Below, piece after piece: positions 10,741-21,732 of a stretch of 64,000 nucleotides of DNA (the first letter of the stretch is position 1; every line of letters starts with the position of its first letter). Source of the DNA: Rusavskia elegans. Taxonomy: Eukaryota > Ascomycota > Lecanoromycetes > Teloschistales > Teloschistaceae. The notes beneath the pieces are model-generated. The model was not told the DNA's origin and did no database searches. It saw only the letters and a list, made by a program, of their open reading frames with translations. The stretch lies in NCBI GenBank assembly GCA_011316305.1, contig SAUG01000016.1, forward strand, positions 124,001 through 188,000, given 5' to 3'. Both the position numbers and the translations under genes were made by a program.

Positions 10741-13700
10741 TCATGGGCCGAATTCCAGCCCGCTTGTGACATCGTGTCCTTCTTCGGATATGCCGGCTGG
10801 CTCTTCGAACTCGAGCCTTTCCTGCTGGGCAACCGCTTGTGCCGACACGATCTCCGCCAGTCGCTTCAGCCGCGGCGTCTGCAGCCAAGCCGGTGTGTAC
10901 GTTTCCAGTGCGGTGATCACTCGCGGCTCCGCAATCTCGTACGGCCCGCTGTCTTCCATATCAACGGCCGTGAGTAGGAGGACGTCCCCTTTCTCCGTCA
11001 CCCGCGACGCTACCGCCTTCATTATGTCGCCGTTGATCGGCTGCTCGTAATCGGCTACCAGGTATTGATTCAACAACTTCTGAATCTGGTTCGGCGAAAG
11101 CCTACACGCCCAACTGTCAGCTCATCCCCCACACACGCACGCCCTGGCAGCATCAGATCGCTTACATCCAACATATATCCTGTATGATCTCAATGTCATT
11201 CAGCGTAGCCTTCTTTAGTTGAAGAAGCTTGGTTGCTTGCTGCGACTTGGTCAGCATCACGGGCAGCCCGGGCGAATCCTTCCTCCCACTCACCATCAGA
11301 TGCTCGAGCTGCAAGGTTCCTTCGGGCATGTCATGGCTCTTGCACCATTCCTCGATGCGGGTGATGTTGTAGTTGATCTGTAGACCACGTTTCCATGACA
11401 GGAAGTTGCGCCGCATCAGGAGGTCGTTGAAGGCCGTCACGCCGACAAGCCGAAGAAGCTCCGTCAGTGTCTGGGTGATGATCGAGTCTTCGAGGTAATA
11501 GGCTTTCATCGCTTTGAAGGCATTGTTGAGCAAGCTCAGTAGATTGTCCATGCTGAAGGCCGGTCCGTTACTGGATGGCAGGAGCTTTCCTAGGAATCGG
11601 TTGCTCTCGTTGGTGACGAAGCCTGGTAACGATTGGGACTCGATGATAGCCGGCACGATCATCTTCTGTAACTTCTTCTTCAGCACCTTCATCCAGGTGT
11701 GGTAGATGTTGAACTCCAGGCTTTCCAGGTCATGCTTGACAATCTCCAAAAGCCGATCATACTCATAATTGTCAGTCTTCTGCGCTTCATACCAGTCTTC
11801 GGCCAAGAAGACGAAAGAGAGCATCTCATGCACATTCGAGAGCCAGAAAGCTCCAGGGTTGATGGCCTCATCGCCATCGTGTTGCATTACCTCCTGTTGC
11901 ACCGACTGCATAACATTCGCCAAGAACCTTTCAGACTCCTTGACAAAACCATTGTTCCACATCTCCGAAGTGACAAGATTGATGAGGTATGCAGGGAAGA
12001 GGACCTCTTTGTCCGTAGGAGGTGGCGAGGTACTTGGAGACGGAATCTTGAGGTTCTTGATCAGACCAACCGTGACCTCTTCGTTCAGTCCATCCTCGTC
12101 GGAAAGTAAGTTTTCTAGCTCGAATTCTACATTGTCAAGAACCGGGCTGAAGGTTGAGCCCGAAAGGTTTTGACGGTGTAAGTTGGAGCTCGTGAAAGCC
12201 ATGGAACCAGGCCGAGGGTTGTAAGAAGAGCTGAGACGATCTGACTCCATTCTCTCGGCACCGGCGCTCCGACGTTTCGGTTTCTTTGATGAGACCAGAT
12301 TGATTAACCCGTTGGTCTGTGGCTGTGTGACATGTCCATTCTGCAGTTCGCCATTGACAGGAGCAGCTCTGCGAGCCAAGTCCAGCTGATCTTGCAGATC
12401 TGCAAGTTGTTGCCGTAAAGACAGTTTCTCGGTTTCGTGATCGAGTCCACTTTGTTTGGCCTTCCCCAGTTCAAGGTTGGCAACTCGCAATGATTCCCGG
12501 AGGCTTCTTTCTTCCTCCTGAATGCGTTTGGCGTTGGCCGTCGATTCTTCAAACACCTGCTGCAGCCGCCTCATATCTTCTTCGAGGGCCTGGAGACGCG
12601 CTGCAGTAATGCCAGCCTGGTTGGCCTCCGCTTGAAGCTCCTTCGAACGCCCTTCCAACGCGTTGTGTCTAGTCTTCCAGGACTTCAACTGGCTCTCGTA
12701 GTTCTCCACTTGCGAGACGAGGCCCTTGTTTTCCCGTTTCATACTGCCCAACGACTGAGTTAGCTCAACCACTTTGTTTTCTAGCTTATACGAGATCTGC
12801 TTAAGATCTCTTGCTTCTTCACGCAACGACTTATAGGCTCTCCGCGCTTGCTTGCCTCTCCACAGGTTCTGCACGATGACAACCTTTTTACGATACTGGC
12901 GCCAGGAGCGTAGCTGACGCCGTGCACGCCATGATCGTTGGATGGTCCTGGTTGCGTTACCGATTCTTGTGTTCATGATGTTTCTCCTGCACAGATAGCC
13001 CTTCGTGATACCTTGGAGCAGAATGATGTTGTTTCGGATTTCGTTATAGTGCTTCCTTTCCTTCTGACCCTTCCAAATCTTTTGGATGGCTGTTGCTGCG
13101 CGAATACGGCGAACTTCTTCAGTATGCTTCCTTGCTGCTGATCCCCGTACCAGGGCCTGGAAAAGCAGGATGGAGCTTCGTGCCTGGAGATACTTTCTTC
13201 GATGATACTTGCATCGGAGATTCTTCTGAATCATAATAGCACAGTCTTTGAGTCGTGAAGTCCGAAGATTCTCCAAAAAGGCCAACATACCCGCGCGGAA
13301 GAAAATCTTGGTCAGACCCAGCTGGTATTTATCCAGGCCTCGATTAGCCCCCTGCCCCAAAGCTTTGGTCAGTATGGCGTTGGCCATTTCCCGGATCTCT
13401 GATGTCCAGGATTGGGATGGTATTAGCATGTAGTATCGCATAGCGAATTCTTCGTAGGTCCATCTCGTTGGATACCCAGCGCAGCTGATTCGAACTGTTT
13501 CCAGAACACCGCAAGCCCGCAGTTGGCTCAGGACCATGGGCCCTTCAAACCTCCACGCTTCTTTACCCTCGTTTGGCTTGATGCAGCGGATATAGTGTAC
13601 TTCTGTCGAATTGATAGTATGCATCAGTTCAATAAGCGACGACTTGAATATTCCTCCCAGCGTGGGTTTTCGATTCGCGGCAACCCCAACCCTTCTGCCA

Positions 13701-15762
13701 GGGGTGGCAACTGTCTTTGCGTTCGCCGCCATAGCGGAGTCTTTCTCCCTAGTGAGGGATGCAGCTTCCAGTACTTCTGCCAAAAAAGCATTGGATGATT
13801 GACGGAGCACTTCCAAATGCTCGTCGGGCACAGTATCCCTATTCTTTTCGATAAAGCCGTCGGACTCGTAGGTCACATCTATTGCATAGTGACAAACGGT
13901 GAATGCAGACTTGCCAAAGCGTGGCTTCCTGTAAAACTTCTGCTTGTCTGCAGCAAAATTGTGGTGAAGCTTGGTAACGAATTGCTCATCGGAGCCCATC
14001 GGCAATCGAGACTCCTCGTCGAGTAGTGAAAGAACGCCGAGCTTCCCTTCGATAAGGTCAATGCATGGCTGATTGTCCGAAAAGTCAATGAAAGTCCAGT
14101 CAATCTGCTCTTTAAGGTATTCTTCTTGCTCGAGTTTGAACACATGCTGGTTAAATTCCTGCTGCAATTTCTCGTTCGCATAATTGATACAGAACTGCTC
14201 GAATGAATTTTTAGCAAAGTGCTCAAACCCGTAGATGTCAAGTACCCCTATGAAGGAACTCGCGCGACTGTTGACCTCATCAGTCGCAAGGCCACTGTTG
14301 ATGCTCTCGACGAGCCAGTCAAATACACTCGAGTAAACGAATTTCGCGACTGAGTCTCTGACGACAACAGCTTGTTGCTGGGTAAGGTTTGACATGATCC
14401 TCTCACCCCGAGTTATCAATTGCTTCTTGACGGTCCACTTGGCAAATTCGCTGGCGTCGACACCAAGCATTTGGCATGCGCGGACGAGGGAAGGTTCCGT
14501 TGACGGTAGTACTGAATCGGTCCTAGTGGCGGTAACTTTGACGTTTCCCAGATGAAGGAGAGCACTGAGGAGTCGGAAAATTTCGGTCTGCTTTGGCTGG
14601 CTTACGCCGATAGTCGTCAGAGACTGCCGTGTAGCGTTGAAATCCACCCCGTCAATGACGCCGTCAATTACGGGACAGCTGCCTTGATTCAGATAATCGA
14701 AGTGCTCCACGGGCAGAAGACCCCATTCTTCCCTTTCCTGGGGCGTGGCGCCCGCAACCATTTGATAGAAGATGTGATAATTCCTTTCCTTAAGAGGCTG
14801 GAAGACCAACCTCGAACGCTCAAGGAGATAGGTCCGTATGCGCGCCCCAATGATTTCCGTTTTTTGGTCAAACATAATCTCAATGTATTTGCCAAAGCGA
14901 GACGAGTTGTCGTTCCGGGTGGTTTTGGCGTTACCAAACGCCTCCATGACGGGATTAGTCGCGAGTATTCGCTCCTCGGTCTCGCTCATGGTGTCAGCTA
15001 TACCCCTGGCCCGTTTCCCGGGTTGATCGGGCGATTCCCTGGTGGCAAAATATCTCATTATGTATTTGGCACTGACGGTCTTCCCGGCTCCGGATTCACC
15101 GGAGACGACAATCGTCTGATTCTTGTTGTCCCGTAACATATCCCTAACAAACATTAGACGCGGACTTTGAAGACCTCGAGCTGTTGCAAGCTTACGAAAA
15201 GGCTTCCTCGGCGATTGCGAAAAGATGTGGAGCCTGTGATGACCTTTGCTTCCCTGCGTAGACTTGGACCATACCCGGCACATATAAAGAATCGACCTTG
15301 GCAAATGGGTTGGTTGCAATCAAGACGATGCCGCTATAGGTGTAGATCTCTTTCTGTGAATATCGCAGCTTGATCGCTTGGAGCACTGAACAGAGTAAGC
15401 AAGTTAATATATATCGTTGCAGAAAGATTCTCACCTGCAGGTTCGTTGAGGTGGGATAGATTGGTCAGGTCGTCGCTTGCTTCGAGGATGGCAGGATTCA
15501 TTAAAGGAGGCAGAGAAGCATTAGCATCATCTTGCAGCGATGCCACAGTCGTCTCGACCGTGCGTGACTAGGTGTTGGTCAGGAACCGGGGCTCGAACGA
15601 TCCCTAAGGGGGGTCGGAGATGTATACCTCGCCGTTGGCCAGCCGGAAGACCAGCTTCACTTGTTGCCCTTCGACTTTCTTCGACTCCACCTCGGATGCA
15701 ACCCATCCGTCAGTAGGATCGGGTTGCCATGCCCTTGTTCCGACATCGTAGTTGTGAGCCAT
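10741..15762 (-). CDS. Class V myosin heavy chain
   Basis: Five exons: 15762-15628, 15567-15435, 15385-15196, 15143-11166, 11101-10741; phases agree and give 1598 aa, the usual fungal myosin V length. The protein starts MAHNYDVGTRAW. An SH3-like cap is followed by the motor with P-loop GESGAGKT (168-175), switch I NAKTTRNDNSSRFG and switch II DIYGFEHF. A neck with six IQ-like repeats follows at about 775-925, then a coiled coil to about 1065, and a globular DIL-type tail in the last 350 residues. The motor walks along actin carrying secretory vesicles and organelles to the hyphal tip; the neck binds calmodulin-type light chains and the tail binds cargo adaptors. The gene looks intact. Aspergillus calls the homologue MyoE; yeast has Myo2/Myo4. 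Confidence 0.95.
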
Positions 15763-16576
15763 GGGAAACGGAGGGCAGCCAGAGTGGCAGGAGTTAGTGC
15801 ACCGACGCCTGTCGACGGCCTGTAGCTCTCACCAGCCAAGTTCAATGCATCCTAATAAACAGTAAGGTAGCCTCGAGAACGGGCAGCGTCATGAGGATCG
15901 GAAGAGGTCGGGGCTAAAAGTGGTAAGGTTAAGTATGGACAGGACAATCATCGTATCAGTGAAGCAGTGACAATAATAATTCCCATACGGGGTTTCAAGA
16001 GACGCGAGCGGGCCAGGCACTAGCCACCGATAGAGTAAGGCAATGCAGGGGTCCGTCCCCTATTCGAACCACAACCCTGCAATAATGGACTTGAATAGGG
16101 GTTGGCTACCAAACGTGAACGATGATTTCACTGCTTCGAAGTATTTCCCACGCCTGTGGACCGATCTTCCTGGCGTTCATTATTCCATTGAAGCAGAGAT
16201 GCCGGTCAAAACCGGGACGGCATGCTTTACGTATTCAAGTCATACATCAGATAAAATCTAATCATTCACCCGCATGTCAAGGCACGACGATACGAAGTCT
16301 CATAGTTTAGCTGAAGTAAGATGGTAGGCGGATCCAATCAGCGGTCGTCTCTAGAGACTATTTGTATTACATATGCCCCATGAGCCGTGAACTTCGCGGT
16401 AAGGGTAAAGTCTCAAACATCTCAGGTGAGGATGCGAACTTGGTTGAGCTTCCTGTTCAGTGTTAAAACCCATCGATCTTTTCCTTCTAGAGTTGCCTTT
16501 TGCCCCTAGGCTGACAAGACCACTAGACATCCCCACTACGTGCAAGAATCTGGGAGCCATGGACGTGACTGCTCGG
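15763..16576. other. Intergenic interval, myosin 5' side
   Basis: About 0.8 kb between the myosin start and the stop of the dehydrogenase gene. It should hold the myosin promoter and 5' UTR and the dehydrogenase 3' UTR. Short ORFs here have no recognisable motif. Confidence 0.5.
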
Positions 16577-18214
16577 TTAATATAAGACTCTCGTCATAAT
16601 TCGAGCTTGATGAATGGTTAGCTGGGCCTGTTGACTATTTGGGTAAGCTGTAGACCTACAGCTGAGGCCTTCAAGACTCTGGTACAGGTCTTTGATGACA
16701 GAAGCATTCACATCGCTGATATCAGCCATTAGATATGCCACCTAGGTTCTCAAGTCAGCCAAGTATGTCCGAATGAAGCTGCTGCCCTGGGTGTATACAT
16801 CGCCTCGAGAGTCGGTCGTTTGCTTGTCGACGTTGTGGTCGCCGAGGATCTCGTTGACTAGCCACGTCAGACCGATAGAATTCGCATTGTCCGAGCCAAT
16901 CAACCAACCTTTCCTTAGCACCCCAGGAACGTTGTGATGTATGTAGATAACCCGAACATGGTTCTCTTCCTCCATGGTGAGGGAGCGTAAGTTGACCTCG
17001 GGCATGTTGACCGCCCCCAAAGTACATCCTTCGTTCACATAGCGAACTAACGCTTCACTAACTTCGATTCCAATAGCACTCTGGGCTTCCTCGGTACTGC
17101 CGCCAATGTGTGGAGTGAGAATGATGTTCTTCAGCGATCGGAGATCCTCCGCCCAGAGATTTAGATCACTCGTGAAATAGTCTCCATTTCCACCAGGCTC
17201 CGCGGGATACACATCCAAAGCAGCGCCAGCCAGTTTGCCGGAGCGCATAAAGTCGATCAGTGCCGGTATGTCTATGACACTTCCCCGACTAGCGTTGATA
17301 AGGTAGCTACCATGCTTCATTTGCTCAAATTGAAGGCGGCCGATCATGTTGTGCGTCTCCGGCAATTCAGGGACATGACAGGTCACAAAGTCAGCTGCAC
17401 CAAGCAGTGTTTGGAGCGTTGGGACCTGCTTGGCTGTCCCAAGTGCCATGAGATTGACAACGTCGTAAAAGATTACGGTCATACCCATTGCCTCTGCAAG
17501 AACAGACAGTTGTGATCCGATGTGCCCATAGCCAACGATGCCTGTGGCCATGTCAGTGGCAATTATGAGGCCGAGCGCGCCCTGCCAACTTTACCGAGCG
17601 TCTTCCCGCGGATCTCCCAGCATCCACTACTGACCTTATTCCATGTGCCCTTGTGCAGCTCATTTGAACGATCTCCAAGCTGCCTGGCGAGAGCGATGAC
17701 TTCAGCAATGACCAGTTCCGCCACGCTGCGTGAATTACTGAAGGGAGAGTTGAAGACGGCGATGCCGTGCTTTGCCGCGTACTGGGTGTCAACCTGGTTG
17801 GTCCCTATGCAGAAGCAGCCGATGACAATGAGGTTTTTGGCTTCCCGTAATACTCGAGCCGTGAGCTGCGTCTTTGAACGTATGCCGATGACATGAACAT
17901 CGCTTGCCCTTGCCGTCAGCAAATATCGGATGATGAGTACGCACGTGTCAGGGAATACTACACCGTATCCGCTTGACCAACTCGTCTTCCGGCAGCGAGG
18001 TTTTCAAAAAGTCGACTTGGTAACCCTGGGCGGCGAGAATGTCTCGGCCTGTCTGGTTGACGTTTTCCAGCAGCAGGATTTTGATATCTTCGGTAGCAAA
18101 AGGTTTTAATGGTTTCGCTGCAGAGGCGGCAGTGTTGCCCCGCTGCCAGCGCGAAGCATCTTTACTTGCTGGGGAGCGAGGATAGGTTGCTGAAGGTGAC
18201 TTTGAAAGACTCAT
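16577..18214 (-). CDS. D-3-phosphoglycerate dehydrogenase
   Basis: Five exons: 18214-17964, 17902-17595, 17541-16799, 16741-16660, 16605-16577; 470 aa, matching the SER3/SER33 family. It oxidises 3-phosphoglycerate to 3-phosphohydroxypyruvate with NAD+, the first step of serine synthesis. Landmarks are a disordered N-terminus of about 40 residues, the substrate half with RSKTQLT, and the Rossmann motif GYGHIGSQ just after residue 187. Next come NASRG, the catalytic-histidine strand LTPHIGGSTEEAQ, and a C-terminal ACT-type domain (HVRVIYIHHNVPGVL) that binds serine for feedback control. The last exon is only 29 nt and restores the family ending SSRIMTRVLY; a GCTAAC branch site supports that intron. 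The intron-1 donor (GTGTAG) is weak, but phase and conserved protein sequence support it. Confidence 0.93.
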
Positions 18215-18525
18215 GCTGGGTCTGGGCGAATGAGAAAATTGCCTCGCGTGCTACGGTGATAAAGACCAACCTCTGACTGGAGAGACCGTTCGTGGCCGAC
18301 GCAATGTCAATGCCTGACATTGCATCTTCTATAGCCATGTCCGAGAGACTCGATACGGGCTTTAACATGAGACCAGAGGGAGCAGCAATTTAGGAAAGTA
18401 GGAGCATCGTTTGGGACGTTGTTTCTTATTCCCTTTTTGAGTCACGAATAAAAGGCACCAAAGTCACACATCCGAATCGGCGATATCGGCATGAGGTGAT
18501 TGATCCTTGCAAACATACGAGCGGG

Positions 18526-18839
18526 TTGCCTCAGCTCTCAGACCTGGACCGCCTAGAAATTTAGGTTGGATCTAACGACTATCCTAACTCGATTAAGGAT
18601 GTGGCGCGAAACTAAGTTATTAGGCGCTAGACTAGTACTCAACTAGGTTTAAATCAGGCTTAGTGTAGGAAAATTTCATGACCTTAGTATGTGGCTTTAT
18701 ACTTTTTGGAGTCTAGTGTCGCGCTAGCGACGGCCGCTAACCGAAAATGATAGACTAGGCTTCTTAGAATCTAGCGTCAGAAATCTCCAAACTTTAATAT
18801 TTAGCGGTCATGCTGGTGGAGGTCTGATAACTGAGGCAA
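18526..18839. mobile_element. MITE, 314 bp, with perfect 8-bp target duplication
   Basis: Ends TTGCCTCAGCTCTCAGACCT and, inverted, TTGCCTCAGTTATCAGACCT form terminal inverted repeats of at least 20 bp. CGAGCGGG is repeated exactly on both sides (18518-18525 and 18840-18847). Eight-base duplication suggests the hAT superfamily. No coding capacity. A shorter relative lies at 44942-45173. Unlike the elements at 1180-10010 it does not show heavy RIP, perhaps because it is too short to trigger RIP. Confidence 0.85.
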
Positions 18840-18847
18840 CGAGCGGG

Positions 18848-19609
18848 GACCATCACTAGCTGTTACTACCTAAGGAGGTAGATAAGGTAAGGTATTTTTG
18901 CCAAGTCCCTTTGCGAGCACAATCATGCCGAACATCCCCCCCGACGACATATGTTCCCCAGGTGAGCGTAATCACCGAAAAGAGGAAATCCCGTCCGCTT
19001 CTGACAGAGCTGAACGCCGACGGCCAGAGTATGCCGGGGAGATTCTGTATCAGCTGGTGTAACAATCTGAACTCTTTCCGCATCTGATCCAGGCGTTGTA
19101 CACTCTTGCAACGAGACTTAGATTATGCCCCGCTGTCGTGCGCTTGAGTAGAACATGATAATACATTTCCCAGGCATTACGTAGATGAGAATGGAATCTG
19201 GTTCGGTTGACGTCTTAGGCCCTGCTACTATTTGTTCTATCACAATCTCCGGCAACCAAGTTGTGCCGATGGTAGCCAACAGCAGTCTCGTCCAGCATGA
19301 GCAATCACTCGCATTACTACCAACAGCGCCAATATTAATCGCATCCTGGGGCCCTTGCTGTACATCATCAGAAGATCTGCCTGGGGTCATCGAGTCACCA
19401 ACAGCGACCGCAACCATGTGCCACCCTTACGTATCAGGAAGCAGCCGGACGGCAAGACGAAAGCTGGACAATCCAGCGCATTGAACCGTATCCGTCCAAG
19501 ACTCAGCGTCCATCGAATGAGACTAGCTTTGCTTGCACTCAGCGGCTTCTTGCTTTGGTTTCGAGTTGTCATCCTAGCTCAAGCGTTAGTCTTTCCCGAG
19601 GTCCAGACA
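18848..19609. other. Intergenic interval between MITE and NAP1
   Basis: Several ORFs of 60-130 codons exist on both strands, none with a motif or composition that I can support as a gene. The end near 19610 would carry the NAP1 3' UTR. Confidence 0.45.
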
Positions 19610-20952
19610 TCACATGAGACCAACCTCTTCATCCGATTCATCATCATCATCCCGATCCTCGCTGAGGTCGTCCTCGTCCTCGTCGTCATCATCCTCGTAA
19701 TCGCCCTCCTCCAGCTCGTCGTCGAGCTCTTCGAACTGTAGGGCTTCCCCCGTAAACCAGTCAATTGCTCGCGGAATAAGCTTTTCCTTGATATCTTCGC
19801 CGAGTTGGTAGTCGAGTTCCAAGCGCTCCTCTACATCGGAAGCCGCATCGTTATCGTCCGTACTGGGCGCTTTCGGCGGGTCAAAGAAGTTGAAGAAAGA
19901 TTCAGTGGGTACAGTCTTCTTGACCACACGTGTTTGCTTGGTGTCTGGCCCATGTCAGCATGGCGACTCACTCGACTGCATTGAGCGCTCACTCTTATTT
20001 CGCTGTTTTTTGCTCTCGACCGTGACGGTGAGGTCCTTGTCCGTCCTCCAATTGATCTTGTCACCCTCAGCGTGGTCGTATATGAAATCCCCCCCGTAGC
20101 CGCTTTCCTCTTGATAGTAGTAGGTTTTAGTCAGCTGTTTGTTTGTGAAAAACTCATTCTCGGCAAACTCGAAAATGAGTCGGAACCCCGGTTTTTCCAA
20201 GTACTCCATCCGAATGTCCGTTAATAACTTAAGGGCGGCTTCATCCCTAGCGGTTATCAATTCAGCCAAAGAGACTTGATTCTTCATTGCCGAGAGCCAG
20301 AATTCCGGGATGCCAGCCAAGTTTGCGTTTGCTTCCTGGTCTTCCGGGGACTCTGCTTTGGCGGACTCCTCTTCCTCGCCGTCGGCCGATTCGCCAGCCT
20401 TGACTTCTTCTTCGGTAGGCTCAGTGGCGCCATTGACGATCTTGGCGCGCTTTTCATACAGGGGGGAGAATTTTGCAAAGTACTTTTTTTCAAGTTGCAA
20501 GACCTCTTCTTGGAATTGCACCTCAAGTTTCGAATGTTCCTTCTGCACGCCTTTCAGACCCGCAACACGACGTCGAACAGGCGCTGGCAGTGATTCTATG
20601 TAGCCAGAAGATTTGCCGACCAGCGAACCGAGTTTGCCTTGGATCATGGAGACCAACTTGGGGTTCTGGGCGAAGATAGAAGCCGCAGCAGCGCGGTCGA
20701 GCTCCTCTGTGGCGAGAAAGTCAGTTGGTTTCTCAGTAAATTTCGGGCAAGCTGGGATATCAGGTACCTTCTTTGATACTTGCTACCCCCGGTTGTTGAG
20801 CATGAGACGATATTGGAGCATTATTAGCCGGAGTATTCTGTGGAGTCCTAAGAACAATGTTAGATTGACATGCACTCCTTCGGACTGCTGGGCCAAATGA
20901 CTCACGGGGCGGTGGGAAGATCGAGCTTCTTGTTGCGGATCGGTTCTGACAT
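19610..20952 (-). CDS. Nucleosome assembly protein 1 (histone chaperone)
   Basis: Modelled exons 20952-20906, 20848-20787, 20706-19993, 19944-19610 give about 385 aa. NAP1 binds H2A-H2B dimers, shuttles them to the nucleus and assists nucleosome assembly. Exon 3 holds the NAP fold with family strings such as [22 protein letters not shown] and [12 protein letters not shown]. Exon 4 ends in a long Asp/Glu-rich tail typical of NAP1. The start [13 protein letters not shown] is clear. Oddity: if exon 2 runs to the better-looking donor after 20768, the frame is broken by one base. Stopping at a poor GTAGCA donor after 20787 keeps it open. Either splicing is unusual or there is a single-base indel. 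Identity is certain; the exon 2 end is not. Confidence 0.88.
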
Positions 20953-21732
20953 ATTGAAGTTCAGCGAAAGTATGAGTGGTAAGAAGTGAAAATGCAATAG
21001 GTAGTCTGCATAAATCGTTGATTTTCAACAGAAAATGTGCTTCTTAGCGCGGTTGCCCCACTAGGTAGTACCGTACTCTAGTAGGACTTCACTCGACGAA
21101 TCAGTAATACGACTTAACTGTCACAGATCAACTTCTCATAAGGCTTTCCTTATATGAGCTCTATACAGGAAGCTGAAAAGGTATCAGCTACGGTGTTCTT
21201 TCCGGATGGTATTGCCATGATAATCCCCCAGTGGGTGTGCAGCAAGATAAGCACGCAGCGAAGATGTAGCACGGAACTCTGAAGTGTGCTCTTCGCTATG
21301 GATGGAGCACGGCCGCAGGGTGTCCGAGGGCATCAACGGCTAAGCAGCTCGACAAGCAATGTGACCCAGTCTGCTGTGTATCGCAGAGATTCGAGTATGA
21401 GCAAGTCAGTACGTCCCACATTTGACAGATGCACAGAGCTCATCGAAGTTAGTGCGAGCTTCGTCTCCGATGTTGAGATGGCTCACGAAGCGGTGCGTAT
21501 CCTACTTGAAGTGGAGTCTTTGACGAGTCTACGTTTGAGCTAAGGTATCCTAGGTCTTCGCCGGGGTAAGCGATTCTTCCTCGGAGCTGCTTTGGCCCAA
21601 CGTTCCCAGAGACGGTAACTGCGAGACAGCTGTGGATTCAGATACGGCTCACAAACTTCTTCTAAACCCATGACATCTTTCGCACTGGTGTTCGTTGGTC
21701 TGATCGGAACTTGCTGATTCCGACCACAGCCC
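20953..21732. promoter_or_regulatory. Shared divergent promoter region, NAP1 / P5B ATPase
   Basis: 780 bp separate the two divergent start codons, so both promoters must lie here. No ORF in it looks coding. No specific binding site was singled out. Confidence 0.5.

Noticed and set aside
14552..15136. 194-codon plus ORF inside myosin V
   Set aside because: Antisense shadow of the motor domain coding strand.
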